A DNA stretch of 64,000 nucleotides. Origin: CAITSH01 sp945892985. Lineage in GTDB: Bacteria > Pseudomonadota > Gammaproteobacteria > Burkholderiales > SG8-39. Each line of letters begins with the position of its first letter. Position 1 is the first letter of the stretch. Of the stretch, positions 9,075 through 16,425 are shown piece by piece. The stretch is from the NCBI GenBank assembly GCA_945892985.1, contig CAMDDU010000004.1, forward strand, positions 95,698 to 159,697. Direction: 5' to 3'. The position numbers were made by a program, and so were the translations under genes. The notes beneath the pieces are model-generated. The model was not told where the DNA came from and searched no databases. It saw only the letters and a program-made list of their open reading frames with translations.

Positions 9075-9272
9075 TTCTACGCCTGCCCGGACTTGCAGCC
9101 GGCCGGAAACAAGACTTTGCAACTCTTTCCCCGCCCCGTCCCGGGGCGCGAGGCAACAATCCGCTCAAATGGCTGGGACATGCCTTATCTCCTTACACCA
9201 CTGCCGCCACCGCGCAAGCTGCGCGGCAACAAAGGCCGCGCGCCAGGACGGCACGCGGCACGCAAAGTCGGT

Positions 9273-9587
9273 CTAGGAGAGGGCGGGGGGCGCGCGCGAA
9301 TCGAACACGACTCGCGGCGCACGGGGTGAGGGGAGGGATAAACCGGCTGCAGGAGTAACGCTGCTGCAATGCACTGACGCTGGCTGGGCAATGCCCGGCA
9401 GCACACCGTCAATGGCATGAAACGCCAGGCAGTGTTCGGCGGGATGGCCGGCGGGCGGCGCGCCCTGCTCGCCGTGCGCAGCCGAGGCTAGCTCTTCGCC
9501 AAGATGCACCATCGCGTGCAGGTGCGCCCCCTGCTGCGAAAGCAGCAGCATCAGTGCAAGGAAGGCGTGGCGCAGTATGCGTTTCAT
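9273..9587 (-). CDS. Small exported His-containing protein, DUF2946-like
   Basis: A 104-residue protein with a signal segment (HAFLALMLLLSQQGAHLHAM), a His-rich stretch near the cleavage site (HLHAMVHL), a central HPAEHCLAFHAID, and a C-terminus DSRAPPALS. It is a paralogue of the protein at 5962-6309. It lies between the CobW GTPase and the ABC ATPase, so both paralogues flank the ABC cluster. A metal-binding or sensor role in the periplasm is plausible but unproven. Confidence 0.65.
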   Translation of the reverse strand: MKRILRHAFLALMLLLSQQGAHLHAMVHLGEELASAAHGEQGAPPAGHPAEHCLAFHAIDGVLPGIAQPASVHCSSVTPAAGLSLPSPRAPRVVFDSRAPPALS

Positions 9588-9647
9588 ATCGGTCAGTCCA
9601 CTACGGGAATCATTCCTGTTGTCATTGTCAGTGTACGCAAGGAATTG

Positions 9648-10637
9648 CTAAGCCGGGTCGGCAAGACATTGCTCCAGGCCTTTGACAAACAAGTCCTCGG
9701 GCAGCTTGCGGCCGATGAAAACCATCTTGCTCTCGCGCTTTTCGTCGGCACCCCAGGGCTTGCCAAGATCGCCGCCCATCAACATGTGCACGCCCTGGAA
9801 CACCACGCGGTTGGCATTGGATTTCATCGACAGCACGCCCTTGTAGCGCAGCATGTCGTTGCCATAGACCTGCACCAGGCCGGAGAGAAACTCCTCGAGC
9901 TTGAGGCCGTCAAAGGGGCGCTCGGAGCGGAACACGAATGAGCGCACATGCTCATCGTGCTCGTGGTGGTCTTCTTCCAGAAACTCCGGCTCGATTTCCA
10001 GGATGGCGTTGAGGTTGAAGCCGCGGATATCGAGAATGTCCTTTAACGGCGTCTCGCCGAAATGCACCTTGCGGATGGGCGCGCGCGGATTCATCTTCAA
10101 CAGGCGCACGCGCAGCTTTTCCTGGTCGCCCTCGGCGACGAGGTCGGTCTTGGACAGCAGGATGCGGTCGGCAAAACCCACCTGCTCCTGCGCTTCGCGA
10201 AAATCATCGAGCTGCTGGTTGGCGTGCTTGGCGTCGACCACGGTGATGATGGAATCGAGCAGGTAATAATTGCCGATGTCCTCTTCCATGAAAAAAGTCT
10301 GCGCCACCGGACCCGGATCGGCCATGCCGGTCGTCTCGATAATGACGCGCTCGAAATTGAGCGTGCCGGCCACGCGCTTATCCCTGAGCTCATTGAGGAT
10401 GCGCGTCAGGTCGCCGCGCACGGTGCAGCAGATGCAGCCGTTGTTCATCTCGATGATCTGCTCGTCGCGGTTCTGCACCAGGATCTCGTTGTCTATCCCG
10501 GCCTCGCCGAATTCATTTTCGATCACCGCCACTTTGTGGCCGTGCTCTTCCTTGAGGATGCGGTTGAGCAGCGTGGTCTTGCCGCTGCCCAGGAATCCGG
10601 TAAGGATGGTGACCGGTACCATTTCTTGCTGTTCCAT
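9648..10637 (-). CDS. CobW/COG0523 family GTPase, zinc metallochaperone type
   Basis: A 329-residue G3E GTPase with Walker A GFLGSGKTTLLN, the metal-binding CxCC motif (NGCICCTVRGDL), ETTGMADPGP (switch region), LSKTDL for guanine recognition, and a His/Asp-rich linker EEDHHEHDEH before the CobW C-terminal domain (VFQGVHMLMGG, MVFIGRKL). COG0523 proteins near a Zur regulator are known or proposed to deliver zinc to client enzymes during scarcity. Here it follows the Fur-family gene by 54 bp on the same strand, consistent with one zinc-regulated transcript. Cobalt or nitrile hydratase maturation is an alternative, but no such genes are near. Confidence 0.9.
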   Translation of the reverse strand: MEQQEMVPVTILTGFLGSGKTTLLNRILKEEHGHKVAVIENEFGEAGIDNEILVQNRDEQIIEMNNGCICCTVRGDLTRILNELRDKRVAGTLNFERVIIETTGMADPGPVAQTFFMEEDIGNYYLLDSIITVVDAKHANQQLDDFREAQEQVGFADRILLSKTDLVAEGDQEKLRVRLLKMNPRAPIRKVHFGETPLKDILDIRGFNLNAILEIEPEFLEEDHHEHDEHVRSFVFRSERPFDGLKLEEFLSGLVQVYGNDMLRYKGVLSMKSNANRVVFQGVHMLMGGDLGKPWGADEKRESKMVFIGRKLPEDLFVKGLEQCLADPA

Positions 10638-10691
10638 TGCTCTCTCCGATTCAGTTCAGGCCCTTCCGGCCATTCAAGCCACGACACGAAT

Positions 10692-11111
10692 TCAAATACA
10701 CTCGGGGCATCGCCCCTGCACCGTAACCTCGACACGCTCCGGGCGAAATCCCGCTGGCAAACGCATCGCCTGTTTCGGCAAATCATCCAGGCACAGCAGC
10801 CTGCCGCAGCGATTGCACTGAAAATGCGCGTGCTCACGATGGGTGTCGGTCGCCGCCGAATAACGCCACGCCCGGTCCGCTCCGGGTACGCGGTGCGCCA
10901 GCCCCTTTTCCACCAGCCAGTCAAGGACGCGGTACAAAGTGACCCGGTCGACCGTTCCGAGTTTGGCCAGTGATTTTTCAATTTCATGGTGGGACAAGGC
11001 GCTTTTCGCCGCCAGCAAAACCCCGAGTGCACGCACCCGCGGTTCGGTAATGCGGTCTCCGGAATCCTCCACCCGCCGGCGGGCTGACTCGATCAGGCGT
11101 TTGTCAAGCAT
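10692..11111 (-). CDS. zur: Fur-family regulator, probably Zur
   Basis: A 139-residue Fur-superfamily repressor. The N-terminal winged helix contains RVRALGVLLAAKSALSHHEIEKSL and TVDRVTLYRVLDWLVEKG. The C-terminal dimer/metal region has HREHAHFQCNRCG and ends CPEC, giving two CxxC pairs for the structural zinc site. Its neighbours (CobW GTPase, ZIP permease, ZnuD-like receptor) argue for zinc rather than iron sensing. A palindromic site lies about 30 bp upstream, which would fit autoregulation. Confidence 0.85.
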   Translation of the reverse strand: MLDKRLIESARRRVEDSGDRITEPRVRALGVLLAAKSALSHHEIEKSLAKLGTVDRVTLYRVLDWLVEKGLAHRVPGADRAWRYSAATDTHREHAHFQCNRCGRLLCLDDLPKQAMRLPAGFRPERVEVTVQGRCPECI

Positions 11112-11138
11112 CGGGGCATTCTAGCCTGCACATGCCAT

Positions 11139-11159
11139 TATTGCAATTTAGTTGCATAA
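11139..11159. promoter_or_regulatory. Putative Zur operator upstream of the Fur-family gene
   Basis: TGCAA (11142-11146), five bases, TTGCA (11152-11156): the same core and spacing as the stronger palindrome at 11981-12001. It lies in the short gap between the ZIP stop and the regulator start. Arms outside the core match only partly. Assignment to Zur is inference from position. Confidence 0.5.
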
Positions 11160-11169
11160 ACAAGATCAC

Positions 11170-11925
11170 TCAATGCTGGTGCGCGAACGAGACAATCGCC
11201 ACTCCGGCTCCAATCAGAAGCACCTGCCAACCGGCCTCTTTCGCATCCCAGCGTCGCTGCATTTCGGGGATCAGGTCGGCCACGGCGATGTATAGAAAGC
11301 TCGCCGCCGATAACGCCAGCATATAAGGAACAAGTTCCTGCATCTGCTTTAGCACGAAGTAACCCAGCACGCCGCCCAGCACGGCGGTCAGACTGGACAG
11401 TAGATTGAACCAAAGCGCCCGGGCCCGCGAATAGCCCGAATGCAGCAGCACCATGAAGTCACCGATCTCCTGCGGAATCTCGTGAGCGATGATGGCAATG
11501 GTGGCCGACAGGCCCAGCGTCGGATCGGTCAGAAAGGCAGCCGCAATCAGTATGCCGTCGGTAAAATTGTGTAACCCGTCACCGAATAGTATGAGCGTGC
11601 CGGAACGACTTCCGCCGCCCGGTTCCTGTTGGTGAGCAACGCCGTCGAAATGAGCATGACGCCAGAGCAGGGCTTTTTCCAGCAGGAAGAAACCCAGGAT
11701 GCCGGCGAGGAGCGTTGCAAACAGGGCATGTTGGTCGGCATGGCTTTCGAATGCCTCGGGCAACAGGTTAAGCAAGGCGGCACCAAGCAGCGCACCCACC
11801 GCAAGACTTACCAGGCGATGGGCCAGCGGCGCGAGCACGGTCAAGGCCAGCAGCGCCGCGGCGAGCATGCTGAGGACGCCACCCGCCACGGTGGCGAGCA
11901 AGATATAAGTCAGGGTTGAATCCAT
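11170..11925 (-). CDS. ZIP family metal permease
   Basis: A 251-residue inner-membrane transporter with about eight predicted helices. The ZIP signature is visible in helix 4 and 5: DGLHNFTDGILIAAAF and IIAHEIPQEIGDFMVLL, with the HEIPQEIGD metal site. The family imports zinc and other divalent ions, without ATP. It has its own upstream palindrome (11981-12001) and precedes the zur-cobW pair on the same strand, so it is probably derepressed by zinc shortage. Confidence 0.9.
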   Translation of the reverse strand: MDSTLTYILLATVAGGVLSMLAAALLALTVLAPLAHRLVSLAVGALLGAALLNLLPEAFESHADQHALFATLLAGILGFFLLEKALLWRHAHFDGVAHQQEPGGGSRSGTLILFGDGLHNFTDGILIAAAFLTDPTLGLSATIAIIAHEIPQEIGDFMVLLHSGYSRARALWFNLLSSLTAVLGGVLGYFVLKQMQELVPYMLALSAASFLYIAVADLIPEMQRRWDAKEAGWQVLLIGAGVAIVSFAHQH

Positions 11926-11980
11926 GTATCGCCAATGAGCCAGTTGCGGGAAAGCGGCGATTTAAGCACCGCCTGATCAC

Positions 11981-12010
11981 AAATGCAACATTGTTGCATT
12001 TATGATGCAA
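11981..12010. promoter_or_regulatory. Putative Zur operator upstream of the ZIP gene
   Basis: A perfect 10-1-10 palindrome at 11981-12001, arms AAATGCAACA and TGTTGCATTT, sits about 55 bp upstream of the ZIP start. A second overlapping inverted repeat, TTGCAT-N5-ATGCAA, extends it to 12010. The core TGCAA-N5-TTGCA recurs upstream of the regulator gene. Dyads of about 20 bp like this are typical Fur/Zur sites; the exact Zur consensus for this lineage was not checked. Confidence 0.65.
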
Positions 12011-12070
12011 ACACAGGCAGCGAAATTACGGCGCAAGGATGGACTCGCAAAGCGGCGCTATTCGACCGAG

Positions 12071-12117
12071 ACAAATATGCTGGAAAGGCACGACTGGCGC
12101 GGCTTTCCAGCATTTGT
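12071..12117. repeat. Short hairpin repeat, copy 1
   Basis: A long stem with arms ACAAAT-x-GCTGGAAAG and CTTTCCAGC-ATTTGT around a loop containing CTGGCG. It lies between the rlmI stop and the ZIP promoter. It is one of six related intergenic hairpins in the window, each with TGGAAA in one arm and TTTCCAG in the other. Confidence 0.6.
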
Positions 12118-12171
12118 CCTTTCCCACTCCAGCGCAGGACACCACTTACCGGCCCACTCACGAGGCCTTGG

Positions 12172-13368
12172 TCAGACACGCCGCAGCAACAAGCCCTTGA
12201 GGTATTCGCCTTCGGGGAATTCGATGCGCACCGGATGATCGGCGGCGGCGTGAAAACGGCCGATGATGTTGGCCGACATGCCGGCATCGGCCGCCGCCCC
12301 GGCGACAATTTTCTGAAAAAGATCGGCTGAGATGCCGCCCGAGCACGAAAACGTCGCGAGCAGGCCGCCCGGTCGCAGCAGGCGCATGGCATTGAGGTTG
12401 ATGTCCTTGTAGCCGCGCGAGGCCTTTTCGGCGAATGAAGCCGTGGGGGCGAACTTGGGCGGATCGAGCACGATCAGGTCGAACTGGCGCTTTTGTTCGC
12501 GCAAGTTGCGCAAGGCCTTGAACACGTCCGCTTCCAGCCACTGCGCCCGCGCCGCATCGAGCTTGTTGAGCGCAAGATTATCCGCCGCAATGGCCAGCGC
12601 CGGACCGGAGCTGTCTATCGACAAGGCCGAGCGCGCGCCGCCGGCGAGCGCGGCGATGCTAAAGCCGCCGGTGTAACAAAAGCAGTTGAGCACGTCGCGG
12701 TCGCGCGCGAGCTGCCCGATCTGCCGGCGGCTGTCGCGCTGGTCAAGGTAGAACCCGGTCTTGTGACCGGCGGCAATATCGACGCGGTAACGCAGGCCGT
12801 GCTCGATCATCTCTAGCGGGCCCTCGGGCGCCGCGCCGATCAGCGGGCCGCTGCGCGAAGCGAGGCCTTCGAGTTCGCGCACATCGGCGTCGGAACGCTC
12901 ATACACATTGGCGCAGCCGGTCTCCTCGACCAGCAAGGCGGCAAGCGTGTCGCGCCAGCGCTCGGTACCGGCCGACAAAAATTGCGCCACCAGCGTGTCG
13001 CCATAGCGGTCCACCACCAGGCCGGGCAGGCCGTCGCTTTCGCCATGCACCAGGCGCAGCCCCGTGGCGGCGCGCTCGGGCACCAGTTCGCGCCGCAAGG
13101 CCAGCGCGCTGCGGATGCGGCGGCGGAAAAATGCCTCATCGACGGCTTCGGCGGCATCAAAGCTCCAGATGCGCGCGCGGATCTGCGAATGCGGGCTGAA
13201 CGCCGCGCGACCGCGCAGCTCGCCGCCCGCGTCGCGCACCTCGACGGTGTCGCCAGCCTGCGGATTGCCGGCGGTGTGATCAATGGCGCCGGAAAAAATC
13301 CAGGGATGTATGCGCGCCAGCAGTTTTTCGCGGCCGGGCTTGAGGACGATGCGTGGCGTGGGTTTCAT
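12172..13368 (-). CDS. rlmI: 23S rRNA methyltransferase RlmI-like (PUA-Rossmann)
   Basis: A protein of about 398 residues matching the RlmI/YccW family, which makes m5C in 23S rRNA. An N-terminal PUA-like domain (LKPGREKLLARIHPWIFSGAI) precedes a middle domain (LPGLVVDRYGDTLVAQFLSAG) and a Rossmann methyltransferase with FYLDQRDSR, LNCFCYTGGFSIAALAGGA and the catalytic-loop motif VLDPPKFA. The start at 13368 removes 28 non-conserved residues of the longer open frame. It stands alone and divergent from the oxidoreductase gene at 13455. Confidence 0.85.
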   Translation of the reverse strand: MKPTPRIVLKPGREKLLARIHPWIFSGAIDHTAGNPQAGDTVEVRDAGGELRGRAAFSPHSQIRARIWSFDAAEAVDEAFFRRRIRSALALRRELVPERAATGLRLVHGESDGLPGLVVDRYGDTLVAQFLSAGTERWRDTLAALLVEETGCANVYERSDADVRELEGLASRSGPLIGAAPEGPLEMIEHGLRYRVDIAAGHKTGFYLDQRDSRRQIGQLARDRDVLNCFCYTGGFSIAALAGGARSALSIDSSGPALAIAADNLALNKLDAARAQWLEADVFKALRNLREQKRQFDLIVLDPPKFAPTASFAEKASRGYKDINLNAMRLLRPGGLLATFSCSGGISADLFQKIVAGAAADAGMSANIIGRFHAAADHPVRIEFPEGEYLKGLLLRRV

Positions 13369-13454
13369 GTCGTCGGCGCAAGCGCTGTTGGGTGAATGTT
13401 GATATAAAGCGGGCACGCATTGTACCGCCGCCAACAGCCACCACCGGAACACCC

Positions 13455-14480
13455 ATGAAAAAAATACGCGTCGCCCTGATCGGCCTTGGCATGGCTGTCA
13501 CGCCCCACGCCAAAAGCCTCGTCGACCTCTCCGACCGGCTTGAAGTGACGCACGCCTTCAGTCCGTCCGAGGCGCGCCGCCGCGCCTTTGCGCAGAACTT
13601 TGCCTTCCCGCTGACCGCCCGTTTCGAGGACATTCTCGAGGACAAGAGCGTCGAGGCGGCGCTGGTGCTGACCCCGCCCAACACGCACTTCGAGCTCGCC
13701 TCGCGCCTCGCCGCCGCCGGCAAGCACGTCCTGTTGGAAAAGCCCATCGAAGTGAACACCGCGCGCGCCGAGCAACTGGTTGCCGCTTTCGAACGGGCCG
13801 GACGCTCGCTTGCCCTGGTGTTGCAGCACCGCTTTCGCCCCGGCTCGCTGCGCCTCGCGCAACACATCAGCGCGGGGGCGCTCGGTGAGATCGCCGCCGC
13901 CACGCTCAGCGTGCCCTGGTGGCGGCCGCAAAGCTATTACGACGAACCGGGGCGCGGCACGCTGGCGCGCGACGGCGGCGGCGTGCTGATGACCCAGGCC
14001 ATTCACACCCTAGACTTGTTCCTGTCCCTCGTCGGCCCGGTCGCCAGGGTCAGCGCGCTAGGCGGCACCAGCCGCACGCATCGCATGGAAACCGAGGATG
14101 CCGTGGGCGCCGGACTGCAATTCACCAATGGCGCCTTTGGCGCGCTGTGGGCGACCACCGCCGGCTATCCGGGCTTTGCCGAGCGCATCGAGCTCATGGG
14201 CACGCGCGCCACCGCGGTGCTCTGCGCCGGCAAGCTGGACATTGCCTGGCACGACGGCAAACGCGAGGCGTTGGGCGAACCGGGCGCCGGCGGTGGCGGC
14301 GCCGACCCTATGGATTTTCCCAACGACGCGCACCGCGGCGTGCTGGCCGATTTTCTTGACGCCATCGAACAGGGCCGCGCGCCGCGCGCCAGCGGCCGCG
14401 AGGCGCTCAAGGTGCACCGCCTGATTGATGCCCTGCTCGAGAGCGCAAAAAGCGGCCGCGCCGCCAACGTCCGAAGCTAG
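13455..14480 (+). CDS. Gfo/Idh/MocA family oxidoreductase
   Basis: A 341-residue NAD(P)-dependent dehydrogenase. The N-terminal Rossmann fold has RVALIGLGMAVTPHA, followed by LTPPNTHFELA and the family hallmark EKPIEVN (Lys-Pro near residue 98). The C-terminal alpha/beta domain holds GGGVLMTQAIHTLDL, placing the catalytic-type His. The start at 13455 is chosen because it begins directly at the fold. The substrate is unknown; relatives act on sugars, inositols or other polyols. It is divergent from rlmI. Confidence 0.85.
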   Translation: MKKIRVALIGLGMAVTPHAKSLVDLSDRLEVTHAFSPSEARRRAFAQNFAFPLTARFEDILEDKSVEAALVLTPPNTHFELASRLAAAGKHVLLEKPIEVNTARAEQLVAAFERAGRSLALVLQHRFRPGSLRLAQHISAGALGEIAAATLSVPWWRPQSYYDEPGRGTLARDGGGVLMTQAIHTLDLFLSLVGPVARVSALGGTSRTHRMETEDAVGAGLQFTNGAFGALWATTAGYPGFAERIELMGTRATAVLCAGKLDIAWHDGKREALGEPGAGGGGADPMDFPNDAHRGVLADFLDAIEQGRAPRASGREALKVHRLIDALLESAKSGRAANVRS

Positions 14481-14486
14481 GCCGGG

Positions 14487-15011
14487 CTAGACCAGGCCAG
14501 CCAGGCCAATCAGCGCACCGGCGACGATCAACCACAGCGGATTGATGCGCGTGACCATCAGCGCCACCACGGTGGCTGCGGTGAGCGCGTAAGCGGCCAG
14601 GCTGTCGTTGGCCGAGCGCGTGAGTAAATAACCCGAGGAAAGCATCAGGCCGACGGTGAGCGGCGCCACGCCAAGCTGCACCACGCGGCGCCAGTTCGCC
14701 TCGCGAAACCTGTCCCACACCCCCGCCACCAGGCAGGTCAGCACACAAGAGGGCCCGACCATCGCCAGCGTCGCCGTCAGCGCGCCGGCCAGACCCGCGA
14801 CTTTCCAGCCAACCAGGCACACAATCAAAATATTGGGACCGGGCGAGGCCTGGGCGATGGCGTAGAGGTCGGCGAACTGCGACGCGCTCATCCAGCCGTG
14901 CACTTCAACGACGTTGCGCTGCATTTCTGGCAACACCGTCGGCGCCCCGCCCACCGCCAGCAGCGACAGCACGGAAAAATCCAGCGCGATCTGCAGCAGC
15001 AAATCCATCAT
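14487..15011 (-). CDS. chrA: Chromate transporter, short CHR subunit (second)
   Basis: A CHR-family membrane protein of about 174 residues: LLAVGGAPTVLPEMQRNVVEVHGWMSASQF, then AQASPGPNILIVCLVGW and further helices. This is the C-terminal-type half of the chromate ion transporter. The start ATGATGA overlaps the stop of the preceding CHR gene, so the two halves are coupled and probably form a heterodimer, as in other short-chain CHR pairs. CHR proteins export chromate or take up sulfate-like anions; the physiological ion is not evident here. Confidence 0.85.
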   Translation of the reverse strand: MMDLLLQIALDFSVLSLLAVGGAPTVLPEMQRNVVEVHGWMSASQFADLYAIAQASPGPNILIVCLVGWKVAGLAGALTATLAMVGPSCVLTCLVAGVWDRFREANWRRVVQLGVAPLTVGLMLSSGYLLTRSANDSLAAYALTAATVVALMVTRINPLWLIVAGALIGLAGLV

Positions 15012-15601
15012 GTCCCGCCGCCCGGTTGCCGCGCGCTTGCCGGCACATTGCGCTGCCACCACCAGGCCAGCGCGATGCCCGCGGGGGCGAGCACCAGCAG
15101 CACCTGCACCAGCGGCAGGCGCAGCAGGGCCACGGCGACGAAGGCGGCGATGCCCACCAGGCACAGGATGTTACGGATGCGCGCCACCAGCGCCATCTTG
15201 AGGCCCATAGACACCATCATGCCGGCGGCCACGGCGGCCACGCCGCGCAACACCGACTGCACGGCGGGCAGATTACCGTAGCTGGTGTAGAGCATGCCCA
15301 TCGCCAGGATGATCAAAAACGGCGCGACCATCAGCCCGGCAAAGCCCGCCATGGCCCCGCGCCAGCCGCAAAAACGCAGGCCCAGCACCAGGGCGAGGTT
15401 AAGCGTGTTGGGGCCGGGCATGAACTGGCAAAGCGACATCACGTCGACAAATTCGGCCTCACCCAGCCAGCGCCGCTCCTCCACAGCCACGCGGCGCGCC
15501 CAGTACAGCACGCCGCCAAAGCCGCACAGCGCGACGCGCAGGAAACCGGTGAACAACTCATACGGCGTGGGTATCACGGTGCCCGTCGGTGTTGTGCTCA
15601 T
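15008..15601 (-). CDS. chrA: Chromate transporter, short CHR subunit (first)
   Basis: A 197-residue CHR-family membrane protein with FLRVALCGFGGVLYWARR, VMSLCQFMPGPNTLNLALVLGLRFCGWRGA and about five helices. It pairs with the gene at 14487-15011. Its first 14 residues (MSTTPTGTVIPTPY) recur in altered form (for example MSARGTGTVTPTPY) at the head of two open frames in the adjacent repeat region, because the 5' end of this gene was duplicated there together with the xerC 3' end. Confidence 0.85.
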   Translation of the reverse strand: MSTTPTGTVIPTPYELFTGFLRVALCGFGGVLYWARRVAVEERRWLGEAEFVDVMSLCQFMPGPNTLNLALVLGLRFCGWRGAMAGFAGLMVAPFLIILAMGMLYTSYGNLPAVQSVLRGVAAVAAGMMVSMGLKMALVARIRNILCLVGIAAFVAVALLRLPLVQVLLVLAPAGIALAWWWQRNVPASARQPGGGT

Positions 15602-15615
15602 GCCGCCACTATTCC

Positions 15616-15734
15616 GTCATTGCGAGGAGCGCAGCGATGCCCCGAAGGTAATCCCCGGAGGGGACGAAGCAATCTTGTGGCCATACTGCCCGTATCGCAA
15701 TTACGACGAGATTGCTTCGCTGCGCTCGCAATGA
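15616..15734. repeat. Dispersed inverted repeat, copy 1
   Basis: Begins GTCATTGCGAGGAGCGCAG and ends CTGCGCTCGCAATGAC; the arms are near-complementary with AAGCAATCT / AGATTGCTT inside. A partial extra right arm follows at about 15748-15774. Confidence 0.7.
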
Positions 15735-15947
15735 CAGCGGCAGTACGGGATCGTTTCGCTGCGCTCGCAATGACAGCATTGACAGCAATGGCAGCAATGG
15801 CGACGATGATAGCAATGGTGGCAATAGCAGCAATAGCAGAACTCATTTTCTTTTCTTTGCCCTGGGATGCGCTGCGTCGTAAGGCCGCGTCGTAAGGCGT
15901 CGGCGTGACAGTCCCGGTCCCGCGCACGCTCATGGCGCCTCTATTCC

Positions 15948-16034
15948 GTCATTGCGAGCGCAGCGAAGCAATCTTGTGGCCATACCGCCCGTATCGCAAT
16001 TGCGACAAGATTGCTTCGCTGCGCTCGCAATGAC
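15948..16034. repeat. Dispersed inverted repeat, copy 2
   Basis: Starts GTCATTGCGAGCGCAGCG and ends CGCTGCGCTCGCAATGAC, with CAATCTTG / CAAGATTG inside. It belongs to the second tandem module. Confidence 0.7.
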
Positions 16035-16246
16035 AGCAGCAGTACGGGATCGTTTCGCTGCGCTCGCAATGGCAGCAATGGCAGCAATGGCGACGATGAT
16101 AGCAATGGTGGCAATAGCAGCAATAGCAGCAATAGCAGCAATAGCAGCAATAGCAGAACTCATTTTCTTTGCCCGCGGATGCGCCGCGTCGTAAGGCGTC
16201 GGCGTGACAGTCCCGGTCCCGCGCGCGCTCATGGCACCTCTATTCC

Positions 16247-16366
16247 GTCATTGCGAGGAGCGCAGCGATGCCCCGAAGGTAATCCCCGGAGGGGACGAAG
16301 CAATCTCGTCGCGCTTGTGACGCCGGTGCCGATGCGACGAGATTGCTTCGCTGCGCTCGCAATGAC
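16247..16366. repeat. Dispersed inverted repeat, copy 3
   Basis: Starts GTCATTGCGAGGAGCGCAG and ends CTGCGCTCGCAATGAC. Like copy 1 it carries an inner insert with CCCCGGAGGGG, absent from copy 2. Confidence 0.7.
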
Positions 16367-16425
16367 ATCGATGACTGCGATGACAACAATGGCGGCAATG
16401 GCAGCAATGGCAGCAATGGCAGAAC

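Larger units (their letters stand above)
15602..16425. repeat. Three tandem modules built from xerC 3' end, microsatellite, inverted repeat and chrA 5' end
   Basis: Measured on the minus strand from the Tyr codon of xerC near its end to the matching Tyr codon of chrA, the region divides into units of about 271, 299 and 332 bp. Each unit reads, in order: a copy of the xerC tail (YDAAHPRAKK or a variant), an (AGCAAT)n-type microsatellite encoding repeated Ile-Ala-Ala, a dispersed inverted repeat, and a chrA-like start ending in PTPY. No independent gene is credible here. Confidence 0.8.

Noticed and set aside
14487..15164. Upstream extension of the second chromate transporter subunit
   Set aside because: The extra 51 residues are Arg/Ala/Gly-rich shadow of the first subunit gene; the coupled ATGATGA start is better.
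15598..16232. Small minus-strand frames with Ile-Ala-Ala repeats and MSxRGTGTVTPTPY starts as genes
   Set aside because: They consist of duplicated chrA and xerC ends, a microsatellite and inverted repeats; no independent coding signal.
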